NCBI GenBank assembly: GCA_038239485.1 | Contig: JBBSET010000003.1 | Coordinates: 1 to 64,000, forward strand | From: DASQEH01 sp038239485 | GTDB lineage: Bacteria > Actinomycetota > Actinomycetes > Propionibacteriales > Nocardioidaceae | DNA: 64,000 nt | Direction of reading: 5' to 3' | Shown here: positions 1 to 7,321 of the stretch, piece by piece | Layout of the letters: each line of letters begins with the position of its first letter | How positions within the stretch are numbered: position 1 is the stretch's first letter | The notes under the pieces: generated by a model | Seen by the model: only the letters and a program-made list of their open reading frames with translations | What the model was told of the DNA's origin: nothing | Database searches by the model: none | Program-made: the position numbers and the translations under genes

Positions 1-52
1 TCAGCAGCACCACGACCACGCCGAAGCCCGCTGCGACGATCGAGCGCTTCAT
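1..52 (-). CDS. N-terminus of a secreted or membrane protein (partial)
   Basis: The first 17 codons of a minus-strand gene run off the left edge of the window. They read MKRSIVAAGFGVVVVLL, a short basic start followed by a hydrophobic run, as in a signal peptide or membrane anchor. A GGGGG stretch about seven bases upstream of the ATG at 52 could serve as ribosome binding site; a second ATG at 58 sits too close to it. The mature protein is outside the window, so no function can be given. Confidence 0.5.
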   Translation of the reverse strand, partial: MKRSIVAAGFGVVVVLL

Positions 53-118
53 GTCCATCCCCCGTTGACCTGTCAGTCCAGGGTATGGCCTCGCGCGTGC
101 ACGGAGGTTCGAACGACG

Positions 119-814
119 TTAATGGCCCGTGGTCGTGGCCAGACTCTGCGCACCGAAGGGTCCCGCCGTCAGCTCCGCCGTCACCAGCACCGTGACGCCG
201 GCGATGCGGGTGGCGAGGCGATCACACCGCTCCTGCAGCCGCACCAGGAACTCCTCGTCACCGCGAGGCACCGACGCCTCCAGCCGGGCGCCGCGCTGCA
301 GCTCGGGCAGGGCCAGAACCTTGTCAACGAGACGCCCCCTACTGCCAGGTGGGATCTGTCCGGACTCCGAGTGCAACGACACCATTGCCGACGTGACGCC
401 GTGACCGAAGATCGTCACCTCGGCCGAGCAGACGACCTGGCCATCGTGCTCCACCACCAGGTGCCGGTGCAGGCTGCTCTCCCGCTGGTCTCCCCCACCG
501 GCGTACTCGAGCCCGTAGTAGGCGTACAGCTCACGCTCCCTCTCCACCGACAACGGAACGACCGAGGCCACCCGGGGCGCGCCTATCACCATGTCCATGT
601 CGTAGGCGAGGTTCAGCCGACCCTGCGACAGCGTCGCGTTCGACAACGGGGCGAAGCTGGCGCTGGCGCCGAAGAGGCCGGTCAGTACAGTCGCCCACGC
701 CGGTTCGCACACGTTGTCCCGGGAGAAGAGGTGCACGACCGTCCCGATGTGCTCCCCGTCGCTGCTGTAGGCGTCGGCACCTCGTACCCGCTCGATCTGG
801 CTTTGGTCGATCAC
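119..814 (-). CDS. PRC-barrel domain protein
   Basis: A 231-residue soluble protein. Residues about 1-110 form a PRC-barrel domain that closely resembles the one encoded at 14656: both share QSQI near the start, DAY-SDG, PAW, TGLFG, PLS and ELYAYYG. The C-terminal half (about 120-231) is different and unrecognised. PRC barrels occur in RimM, photosynthetic reaction centre H subunits and many actinobacterial stress proteins, where the role is unclear. The GTG at 814 is chosen because it matches the start of the paralogue and has AGGAC seven bases upstream; longer readings add arginine- and histidine-rich sequence without similarity. It lies downstream of, and on the same strand as, the stressosome-like operon at 1423-4137, separated by about 600 bases. 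Confidence 0.8.
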   Translation of the reverse strand: MIDQSQIERVRGADAYSSDGEHIGTVVHLFSRDNVCEPAWATVLTGLFGASASFAPLSNATLSQGRLNLAYDMDMVIGAPRVASVVPLSVERERELYAYYGLEYAGGGDQRESSLHRHLVVEHDGQVVCSAEVTIFGHGVTSAMVSLHSESGQIPPGSRGRLVDKVLALPELQRGARLEASVPRGDEEFLVRLQERCDRLATRIAGVTVLVTAELTAGPFGAQSLATTTGH

Positions 815-950
815 TCGTAGTCCTGTCCGGTGTGCGGTGCAATGGCGTGATGACGGTTGTCGGTGGGTAGACGCCGTAGCACCCTCGTCATGACGCGGGC
901 CAACAGCGGCCAGGGTCCTCACCGGCTGCCTGGTCGAGTCGTGGAGGTGG

Positions 951-1214
951 TCATGGGGTCCGTCCGGTCGATTCGGTCGATGCGGCCCGCTGAGGACCGC
1001 AGTCATCGTCACGCCACCAGGCGTTGGCTTCGGGCGTGGACACCCGCGGGTGCGATCCCGCCCGGCGATCGCCGAGCCGGCCGACCTGGTTTCGGGCGAC
1101 GCCGACTTCGGGCCCGAGCAGCGACCACAGCAGGCAGCCCAGACAGCCGATGACGACGAGATCGACGAGGCCCACGAGGATCACAGACACGGCAGCCTCC
1201 GCGAGTCGCCGCAC
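951..1214 (-). CDS. possible small single-pass membrane protein
   Basis: An 87-codon frame from a GTG at 1214. Residues about 7-33 are strongly hydrophobic, consistent with one transmembrane helix, and the rest is polar and rich in Arg, Ser and Thr. It is the only reading frame between 815 and 1422 that looks protein-like, but no ribosome binding site stands out and no family is recognised. It could equally be non-coding DNA; the rest of this 600-base gap holds only the hairpin at 1285-1316. Confidence 0.28.
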   Translation of the reverse strand: MRRLAEAAVSVILVGLVDLVVIGCLGCLLWSLLGPEVGVARNQVGRLGDRRAGSHPRVSTPEANAWWRDDDCGPQRAASTESTGRTP

Positions 1215-1284
1215 GTTGCAGTCCAGGTCGACAGCAGTCGTGTCTCGAACACAGCAAACCTCCAGGCCGAACCCCGCTCATGGC

Positions 1285-1316
1285 GGTCTCCCTCCGCTGG
1301 TGCAGGAAGGGAGACC
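1285..1316 (-). terminator. hairpin downstream of the rsb-like operon
   Basis: GGTCTCCCT at 1285-1293 pairs perfectly with AGGGAGACC at 1308-1316, and the loop adds a CC/GG pair. It lies about 110 bases beyond the stop of the last operon gene. There is no T-tract, so it may be a Rho-assisted or mRNA-stabilising hairpin. Confidence 0.35.
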
Positions 1317-1422
1317 GGACTCACAGGGAGAGACGCCTCCGACTCGCGCGCATGACGCGGCATCGCAGTCCGGTGACCTCGACCGACTCGTGGGGACATG
1401 CGTTACCCGCCGGTTGACAGCT

Positions 1423-1734
1423 TCAGCAGGCCGTATCAGGAGATCCGGTGCGGTCCAGGAAACCCCGCTGGGTCATGTCGTAGGTGGCGAGCACCTCGAG
1501 CAGGAAGTCGGACGCGGCGGTCGCCGTCGCGGCGAGGTCCTCGTGCGAGCTGTCCTCGAGCACCTCCGCAAGGATCTCGTGGTGCAGCTGCGTGATCTGC
1601 AGGAGGCTCAGCCCCTGGGACACCGCAGCTCGGCCCAGTTGGTACCCGCTGTTGAGCGGCGCCTCATCACGATGACCGAGGTAGCCCAGAAACGCGGCGC
1701 GATAGTCTCGCCGGATCTTCTCGAGCTCACTCAC
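1423..1734 (-). CDS. RsbU N-terminal-type domain protein (no phosphatase domain)
   Basis: A 103-residue all-helical protein that resembles the RsbU N-terminal (kinase-recruitment) domain: FLGYLGHRDEAPLNSGYQLGR, then the LQITQLHHEIL helix. In Bacillus RsbU this domain binds the switch kinase RsbT and is followed by a PP2C phosphatase; here the protein ends after the domain. The ATG at 1734 overlaps the stop of the rsbS-like gene (1731), so the two are translationally coupled. As last gene of the operon it could be a docking partner or sink for the RsbT-like kinase domain encoded at 3052-4137. A PP2C partner might be encoded elsewhere. The domain call rests on sequence resemblance only. Confidence 0.75.
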   Translation of the reverse strand: MSELEKIRRDYRAAFLGYLGHRDEAPLNSGYQLGRAAVSQGLSLLQITQLHHEILAEVLEDSSHEDLAATATAASDFLLEVLATYDMTQRGFLDRTGSPDTAC

Positions 1735-2144
1735 CCAGATCTCGCGACGTCCACGTGAGATGACCCAGACGTCTGAGCCAAATGACCGTTCAAGTACTCC
1801 AGACCCTCTTCCAGGTCCAACGCCGTCTCCACCGAGCCGGTGCCCATACCCAGCTCGACCATGGCAAAGGCGACGTCAGGCTGGATGCCTACGATCACGG
1901 TGAGGGCCCCTCGCAGTCGAGCCATCTCGGCCAGGTTCCGCAGCGTCCGTGAGCCGAACGAGTCCAGCACGTCCAGCGCGGCGACATCGATGATGACGCC
2001 ACGAGAGCGGTACCGCCCGATCTGGTCGATGAGGTCCTGCTGGAAGCGAATCATCTGGGCGTCGTCGAGCGCGGCGTGGATCGATGCGATCAGGTACTGG
2101 CCTTGCCGCAGAACAGAGACCAGTGCGGGTCCCGGGACGTCCAC
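1731..2144 (-). CDS. RsbS-like STAS antagonist
   Basis: A 137-residue single STAS-domain protein. The motif VLDSFGSRTL (residues about 59-68) carries Ser62 in the position where RsbS and SpoIIAA are phosphorylated. RsbS forms the core of the stressosome with RsbR and sequesters the kinase RsbT; phosphorylation of its serine by RsbT releases the kinase under stress. The gene starts at an ATG that overlaps the end of the rsbR-like gene at 2144 and overlaps the next gene by four bases, so all are in one transcription unit. The length is slightly above the usual 120 or so residues because of a polar C-terminal tail. Confidence 0.87.
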   Translation of the reverse strand: MDVPGPALVSVLRQGQYLIASIHAALDDAQMIRFQQDLIDQIGRYRSRGVIIDVAALDVLDSFGSRTLRNLAEMARLRGALTVIVGIQPDVAFAMVELGMGTGSVETALDLEEGLEYLNGHLAQTSGSSHVDVARSG

Positions 2145-3049
2145 TAGCCGCTCGACTGCGACGGCTGGCGAACGGAGTAGCCGAGGAGTCGCTCGGCCTC
2201 TTCGAGCCCACCCTGAAGGTCGCCGATCGTGTTCATCTTGCTCAGATCGACTCCGATGGTGACAAGTGTCTGGGCGATCTCAGGCGACAGCCCGGTGATG
2301 ATGACGCTGGCTCCCATCAGACGCGAGGCGTCGACCGTGCGGACAAGGTGGTTCGCTACCGCCTCGTCCACCTCGGGCGCCCCCGTGACGTCGATGACGA
2401 CGACCTTGGCCCGATGCGTGCGGATGCCGGTCAAGAGCTGCTCCGTCAGCTGCCGGGCCCGTTCGCTGTCGAGAACCCCGATCATCGGCATGATGAGCAA
2501 GCGCTCACGCACGGGCAGCACCGGAGTCGACAGCTCACGGATCGAGTCCTGCTGCTTGCGGATGACGCGCTCGCGCTCGTCCACGAAGCTGACGGCGACG
2601 GTGTTGGCGATCCGGTTCGCCGCGGGCTCATAGGCGTCCAGAACGCGGTTGAGAAGCGCGAAGTCCTGCTGGTACTTCTCGAACAGCGACCGTGCCAGCA
2701 CGTCGCGCAGCAGCAAGACGATGCCGACGACCTCGTGCGTCTCGACTCCTCGCGGGATGATCCGCTCGGACAGGTCGCGCGCATACTGCTGGAGGGCATC
2801 GACGGATCCGGTCTCGAGGACCTCGACATAGTTGTCGTATACCGACGTCGTCTCCGTCGCCATCTCCTGCTGGGTCATCGCCCCCAGGAGGTCGGAGTCG
2901 TGGATCCGGCTCGCCCACTCCTGCCGAAGCTTGGTCCGATGCTGGCGCAGGTGCGCCACCAGCTGAGGCAGCAGCTTGTCCTCATCCTGGCCGTCGAGTG
3001 GCGGGAAATCTGCTGAGACCTCCGCTGAGACAGTTGAGTCGTCGTCCAT
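2144..3049 (-). CDS. RsbR-like stressosome co-antagonist
   Basis: A 301-residue protein. An N-terminal helical, globin-like sensor region (about 25-165) is followed by a linker with RKQQDSIRELSTPVLPV, a signature just before the STAS domain of RsbR proteins, and a STAS domain (about 180-290) ending SPEIAQTLVTIGVDLS. RsbR paralogues surround RsbS in the stressosome and sense the signal. The residue aligning with the phospho-acceptor Ser62 of the adjacent RsbS is Glu219, in PEVDEAV, whereas a Thr is usual; Thr251 in AQT is kept. ATG 3049 is chosen because AGAAGG lies seven bases upstream; the ATG at 3055 would abut it but would form an ATGA overlap with the upstream gene. Confidence 0.87.
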   Translation of the reverse strand: MDDDSTVSAEVSADFPPLDGQDEDKLLPQLVAHLRQHRTKLRQEWASRIHDSDLLGAMTQQEMATETTSVYDNYVEVLETGSVDALQQYARDLSERIIPRGVETHEVVGIVLLLRDVLARSLFEKYQQDFALLNRVLDAYEPAANRIANTVAVSFVDERERVIRKQQDSIRELSTPVLPVRERLLIMPMIGVLDSERARQLTEQLLTGIRTHRAKVVVIDVTGAPEVDEAVANHLVRTVDASRLMGASVIITGLSPEIAQTLVTIGVDLSKMNTIGDLQGGLEEAERLLGYSVRQPSQSSG

Positions 3050-3051
3050 GA

Positions 3052-4137
3052 TCATCCCTTCTGCAGCCATTTGGTCATCGTCACTGTCGTGCCACGCCCC
3101 AGCTCCGAGACGATGGTGAACTCGTCCATCAAGCGACGACTTCCTGGCAGGCCCAGGCCCAACCCACGATAGGTGCTGTATCCGTCGACGAGAGCCTCGT
3201 CGATGTCTGAGATTCCAGGGCCCCTGTCGCGCGCCACGATATGCAGACCCGATCGCGGCTCGGCGACGAGCTCCGCGACGATCTCGCCCACCTCGGCGAA
3301 CCGGACGATGTTGCGCGCAACCTCCGACACGGCCGTCGCGATCACGGTCAGGTCGGTCCTGGCGAAACCGCCTCTTGCCGCGAGAGCGCGAACACCTTGA
3401 CGGGCGACCACCACATCGGCGTCGGTGCGGATGGGCAAGTGGATTTCGTCGTCGCGCTGGTGGTTGCGACCGGTCAGCTGGTCTTTGAGGCCACCGCAGA
3501 AGTCGCATTCCAGCAGGTGGCGGCGCACGTCCACCTCGCGCTGGCGGCGCCGGTCGCCGCTCGACAGGGCCAACAGAACGGGCCGGCACAGGTCGGTGGC
3601 CGGCGTCAGCTTGTTCGAGGCCAGGAGGTACTCCACGCGGGCCCGGGCCCGCGTCCGGTGCAGCTGCGCGGCGACCGCGCCCGCCGTCGACCCGACCTCC
3701 TCGGCCAGCGACCGGGTGTCCTGACCCGAGAGCTCATGGGCCAGCAGCAGGTGCCGCTCCTTGCCGGACAGCCGGGTGAGCGCCTGGGCGACAGCTTGGC
3801 GCTCCTCGTCCCGGAGCAGCCCCTCGTCCGGAGCGCCCGGTGGTCGAAGGTCGACGACTCGGTGCCGGTTTCTCCGGTGCCGATCCTGCTCCTTCCACAG
3901 GGATGCAACCAGGTTCCGTGCGGTGACGATGGCGTAGGTCTCGAGCATCTCGCGCTCGACCCGACCGGAGGCGGCGAGAACCCGGGCGAGCGTCTCCTGC
4001 ACGAGATCCTCGGCGTAGGAGTGGTCCGCGACGCGTGAGCGGACGAATCGACGCACGGCTGGTAACAACTCGGCTATGTCGGGTTCATCACCTGGTTCGG
4101 TTGGCGTGTCAACCCGAACGGCACTCACATCGGGCAC
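3052..4137 (-). CDS. ECF-type sigma factor fused to an RsbT-like serine kinase
   Basis: A 361-residue three-part protein. Residues about 20-90 are a sigma-70 region 2 (YAEDLVQETLARVL, then YAIVTARNLVASLWK) and about 110-170 a region 4 helix-turn-helix (LTRLSGKERHLLLAHELSG). Then comes a short zinc-finger-like stretch with His207, Cys211 and Cys214. Residues about 230-361 form a GHKL ATPase of the RsbT/RsbW type, with N-box SEVARNIVRF, G1 box DRGPGI and G2 box GLGLGLPGSRRL. RsbT is normally a free 130-residue kinase; here it is joined to a DNA-binding transcription factor. It is the first gene of an operon with rsbR, rsbS and an RsbU-N protein, so sequestration by the stressosome would directly control the sigma part. 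The GTG at 4137 has no clear ribosome binding site; GTG 4128 is an alternative. Function is inferred from domains. Confidence 0.85.
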   Translation of the reverse strand: MPDVSAVRVDTPTEPGDEPDIAELLPAVRRFVRSRVADHSYAEDLVQETLARVLAASGRVEREMLETYAIVTARNLVASLWKEQDRHRRNRHRVVDLRPPGAPDEGLLRDEERQAVAQALTRLSGKERHLLLAHELSGQDTRSLAEEVGSTAGAVAAQLHRTRARARVEYLLASNKLTPATDLCRPVLLALSSGDRRRQREVDVRRHLLECDFCGGLKDQLTGRNHQRDDEIHLPIRTDADVVVARQGVRALAARGGFARTDLTVIATAVSEVARNIVRFAEVGEIVAELVAEPRSGLHIVARDRGPGISDIDEALVDGYSTYRGLGLGLPGSRRLMDEFTIVSELGRGTTVTMTKWLQKG

Positions 4138-4182
4138 ACTACGCCCACATTTGGGCTGTCAGCATCCGGTCACGGAGGCGGG

Positions 4183-5622
4183 TCAGTCGCCGAGCTCGGC
4201 GCGTCGGCGGATGACGTACTCCTGGAGCTCGGCGCGAATCGCATCGTCGAGAGGCGGCTCGGTATATGCCTCCAGCTTGGCCTTGTAGATCTTGGTGGCC
4301 CGGGCGGCGGTGTCGTTGCCACCGTTGCGCATCCACCGCTCGTAGTTGTCCGAGGACGACAGCAGCGGACGGTAGAAGCAGGTACGGAACCGCTCCATCG
4401 TGTGCATCGCCCCGAGAAAGTGGCCACCGTGCCCGACTTCCTCGTGTGCGCCGAAGGCGAGGGTGTCCTCATTGATCTCGAGCGGCGTGAACTCCACCTT
4501 GAGCATCTGGAGCAGCTCGATGTCGACGATGAACTTCTCGAAGCCGGCAACCAGTCCGCCTTCGAGCCAGCCGGCAGAGTGCATCACCCAGTTGGTACCG
4601 GCGAGGAACGTCGGGATCATCGTCATCGCCGCCTCGTAGCCTGCCTGGGCATCAGGGACCTGGCTGGACGTGAGCCCTCCCCCGGAGCGGAACGGCAGCC
4701 CGAAGTGCCGCGCGATCTGGCCGGTGCAGAACAGCCCGATGGCCGACTCCGGAGTACCGAAGACCGGCGACCCCGACTGCATGTCGATGTTGGACAGGAA
4801 CGACCCGAAGATGATCGGGCAGCCCGGCCGGATCAGCTGGCTCAGCGCGATGCCCGACAGCGCCTCGGCCATCTGCTGCACCAGGGCTGCAGGAATCGTC
4901 ACCGGCGACATCGCGCCCATCAAGATGAACGGCGTCAGCACGACAGGCTGGTTGGCGGCCGAGTACTCGAACAGCGCGTCCAGCATCCGGTCGTCCCAGC
5001 GCAGCGGTGAGTTGCAGTTGATGAGCGAGATCGAGACCGGGTTCTGTTCGATCACCTCGCGCCCGCCGAACAGGATCGAGCCCATCGCGATCGTGTCGAC
5101 GGCGTTCGGGCCGGAGACCACGTTGCCCATGTACATCTTGTCGGTCAGCGTCTGGAGCGCGTACGTCATGTCCAGGTGCCGCGAGTCGAGCGGCGTGTCG
5201 TTCGGCTCGCAGACGACGCCACCTGCCGAGTCGAGCGCCGGGAAGGACTGCGCCAGCCTGGAGAAGTTCCGGAAGTCCTCCATCGTGGCGTCGCGTCGCA
5301 CGTCGCCCGCCCTGACGAACGGCGGGCCGTAGACCGCCCCGAAGGCCATCGCGTCGCCACCGATGTGGACGGAGTTCTCCGGGTTGCGCGCGTGTACGTC
5401 GAACTCCCGAGGCGCCTTGGCCACCTGGGCCAGGACGAAGTCCGGGTCGAGGAAGACAGTGTTGTCGACGACCTTCTGCCCGGCCTCGCGGAACAGGGCC
5501 AGCGCTCGTTCGGACATGAACTCGACCCCGATCTCGGTGACCAGCCGGCGCCACCCGTTGTCGAGCTTGCTCATGGCGTCCTCGGACAGCACCTCATACC
5601 GAGGCATCGTGTTGCGGAACAT
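4183..5622 (-). CDS. MttB-family corrinoid methyltransferase (non-pyrrolysine)
   Basis: A 479-residue protein of the trimethylamine/glycine-betaine methyltransferase family, recognised from FGGREVIEQNPVSISLINCNSPL, GCPIIFGSFLSN, FRSGGGLTSSQVPDAQAGYEA and the C-terminal EVGHGGHFLGAMHTMERF. These TIM-barrel enzymes move a methyl group from a quaternary or tertiary amine to a cognate corrinoid protein. The frame has no internal amber codon, so it belongs to the Pyl-free branch that includes MtgB (glycine betaine), MtpB (proline betaine), MtcB (carnitine) and MtyB (gamma-butyrobetaine); the substrate cannot be told from the sequence. The ATG at 5622 has GGAGG five bases upstream. It is divergent from the IclR gene and the rest of the pathway, with the shared 180-base control region holding a palindrome at 5703-5718. 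Confidence 0.9.
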   Translation of the reverse strand: MFRNTMPRYEVLSEDAMSKLDNGWRRLVTEIGVEFMSERALALFREAGQKVVDNTVFLDPDFVLAQVAKAPREFDVHARNPENSVHIGGDAMAFGAVYGPPFVRAGDVRRDATMEDFRNFSRLAQSFPALDSAGGVVCEPNDTPLDSRHLDMTYALQTLTDKMYMGNVVSGPNAVDTIAMGSILFGGREVIEQNPVSISLINCNSPLRWDDRMLDALFEYSAANQPVVLTPFILMGAMSPVTIPAALVQQMAEALSGIALSQLIRPGCPIIFGSFLSNIDMQSGSPVFGTPESAIGLFCTGQIARHFGLPFRSGGGLTSSQVPDAQAGYEAAMTMIPTFLAGTNWVMHSAGWLEGGLVAGFEKFIVDIELLQMLKVEFTPLEINEDTLAFGAHEEVGHGGHFLGAMHTMERFRTCFYRPLLSSSDNYERWMRNGGNDTAARATKIYKAKLEAYTEPPLDDAIRAELQEYVIRRRAELGD

Positions 5623-5702
5623 CAGGCCTCCAGACCCAGACGGGACGATACTTCACCCCACCGAGTCGCAGCCCGGCGAGGGGGCATCATTGAATCATGA
5701 TG

Positions 5703-5718
5703 TGGAACTCAGGTTCCA
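5703..5718. promoter_or_regulatory. palindrome, probable IclR-family operator
   Basis: TGGAAC-TCAG-GTTCCA is an inverted repeat with perfect six-base arms, in the 180-base gap between the divergent mttB-like gene and the iclR gene. The hexamer ATGTGG occurs at 5700 and again at 5721. Known IclR-family operators often carry GGAA/TTCC palindromes of similar size. Binding by the adjacent regulator is inferred from position. Confidence 0.5.
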
Positions 5719-5802
5719 TAATGTGGTTTCATTGTGCTGTACTTCAGGCAGACATGGAAGACCCATGGAGCCCGCACAACCTGCCATCGAGAGGTGGAGC
5801 AG

Positions 5803-6576
5803 ATGTCGGCGACCGGCACGCAGTCCATCGACCGGGCGGCAGAGCTGCTGTCGCGCGTCGTGCTGGCAGACGCGCCGCCCGCCTTCGGGGAGCTGGTCGA
5901 GGACACCGGCCTGGCGAAGTCGACCGCCTCCCGCCTCCTCCAGGCCCTCGAGCGGCACCGCCTGGTCCACCGCGACGACTCCGGCGGGTACGCCGCCGGG
6001 CCGCTCTTCGCTCTCTACGCCAGCCGGCGCGAGCCGCTCGACGAGCTCATCTCGCTGGCCCGGCCGACGCTGGAGCAGATCAGCGCCGCGACCGGCGAGA
6101 CCGTCAACCTGGCTGTCGTCCGCGGCAACGCCGTTGTCCAGATCGCCCAGGTCGACTCGACCTTCCTGCTCGCCACCACCAACTGGGTCGACGTCGACGT
6201 ACCGGCCCACTGCTCGGCCCTCGGCAAGGTGTTCTTCGCGGCGGGCGTGCTCCCGCACCCGTCGGCGCCGCTGGAGCGCCTGACCCCCCACACCATCACC
6301 GACCTGGCCGAGTTCGAGCGCGAGCTCCAGCGGATCGCGGCGCAGGGGTATGCCGAGGCGTACGGCGAGCTGGAGGTGGGGCTCGACGCCATCGCCGCCC
6401 CCGTCCGAGACAGGGACGACCAGGTCGTCGCCGCGATCGGCGTGTCCGGGCCAGACGGGCGCGTGCACCAGCAGCACGAGCAGCTGGCGATACTTCTCAC
6501 CTCGCACACCGAGGCGCTGTCCAGCGTCCTGGGTCACCGCAAGAACGAAAGGAGGGCGCCGCATGACGCCCGATGA
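5803..6576 (+). CDS. IclR-family transcriptional regulator
   Basis: A 257-residue regulator. The N-terminal winged helix spans about 5-65 (SIDRAAELLSRVV, TGLAKSTASRLLQALE). The IclR effector domain spans about 80-250, with GETVNLAVVRGNAVVQIAQVDS, the HCSALGKVFFA motif and VAAIGVSGP. IclR proteins usually respond to a small carbon compound and control the adjacent catabolic operon. The ATG at 5803 is preferred to an upstream in-frame ATG at 5734 because GAGGTGGAG sits just before it and the extra residues look random. The gene overlaps the corrinoid protein gene by 14 bases, so regulator and pathway are co-transcribed. Confidence 0.9.
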   Translation: MSATGTQSIDRAAELLSRVVLADAPPAFGELVEDTGLAKSTASRLLQALERHRLVHRDDSGGYAAGPLFALYASRREPLDELISLARPTLEQISAATGETVNLAVVRGNAVVQIAQVDSTFLLATTNWVDVDVPAHCSALGKVFFAAGVLPHPSAPLERLTPHTITDLAEFERELQRIAAQGYAEAYGELEVGLDAIAAPVRDRDDQVVAAIGVSGPDGRVHQQHEQLAILLTSHTEALSSVLGHRKNERRAPHDAR

Positions 6577-7228
6577 GCTCCTCAAGATCCTCTACGACGA
6601 GACACTGCAGGGCAACGCGCCGGCGGTGCTCGAGCTGACCCAGCGGGGGCTCGATCTCGGGATCACACCCGAGTCACTGCTGTTCGACTCGTTGATTCCG
6701 TCACTGGAGGAGGTCGGTGCACGTTTCGAGCGGGGCGACTTCTTCGTCCCTGAGATGCTGATCGCCGGCCGAGCGATGAGCGGCGCCCTCAGCCTGCTTC
6801 GTCCGCTGCTTGCGGAGACCGGCGTGGAGACGGTCGGCACGTTCGTGATGGGCACCGTGAAAGGCGACGTGCACGACATCGGCAAGAACCTCGTGAACAT
6901 CATGCTCGAAGGCGCGGGCTTCCACGTCATCGACCTGGGGGTCCAGGTGCCGCCGGAGAAGTTCATCGACGCGATCATCCAGTACAAGCCCGACATCGTC
7001 GGCTTCTCGGCCTTCCTGACGACGACGATGCCGATGTTCAAGGCCAACATCAACGCGCTCGAGAAGGCCGGCCTTCGTGACCAGGTCGTGGTGATGGTCG
7101 GCGGCGCGCCGGTGACGCAGGAGTACGCCGACGCCGTCGGCGCGGACGCTTACGCCGCCGACGCGTCGCAGACCGTCAAGAAGGCCAAGGAGCTGATCAA
7201 GAAGAAGCGAGCCATGGTCGGCGTGTAG
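6563..7228 (+). CDS. methyltransferase cognate corrinoid protein (MttC/MtgC type)
   Basis: A 221-residue cobalamin-binding protein with the four-helix cap domain (about 1-85) and a Rossmann B12 domain containing GDVHDIGKN; His104 is the lower cobalt ligand. It carries the methyl group from the MttB-family enzyme to the methyl-THF methyltransferase. The length and layout match MttC/MtgC and the B12 part of methionine synthase. AAAGGAGGG lies about seven bases before the ATG, one of the strongest ribosome binding sites in the window. It lies within the iclR-initiated operon, 93 bases before the next gene. Confidence 0.93.
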   Translation: MTPDELLKILYDETLQGNAPAVLELTQRGLDLGITPESLLFDSLIPSLEEVGARFERGDFFVPEMLIAGRAMSGALSLLRPLLAETGVETVGTFVMGTVKGDVHDIGKNLVNIMLEGAGFHVIDLGVQVPPEKFIDAIIQYKPDIVGFSAFLTTTMPMFKANINALEKAGLRDQVVVMVGGAPVTQEYADAVGADAYAADASQTVKKAKELIKKKRAMVGV

Positions 7229-7232
7229 CGGC

Positions 7233-7310
7233 CGTCGCCACCCCTCCACGCCACGCCGCCCCTCCACGCCGCACCGCCACGCCACGCCGCACCGCCCACC
7301 CACACCCGAG
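7233..7310. repeat. C-rich imperfect tandem repeat between pathway genes
   Basis: The gap between the corrinoid protein and methyltransferase genes is almost purely C, G and A on this strand, built from repeated CCACGCC and CGCACCGCC words. It is probably slippage-prone spacer DNA; no regulatory role can be assigned. The AAAGG used by the next gene lies just beyond it. Confidence 0.5.
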
Positions 7311-7321
7311 CAAAGGTCCCC

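Noticed and set aside
951..1281. Several overlapping short frames in the gap before the PRC-barrel gene
   Set aside because: Only the frame at 951-1214 has a hydrophobic segment; the others are Arg-rich and lack ribosome binding sites.
4183..5622. Pyrrolysine-containing trimethylamine methyltransferase
   Set aside because: The frame is continuous over 479 codons with no in-frame amber codon and no pyl genes are nearby.
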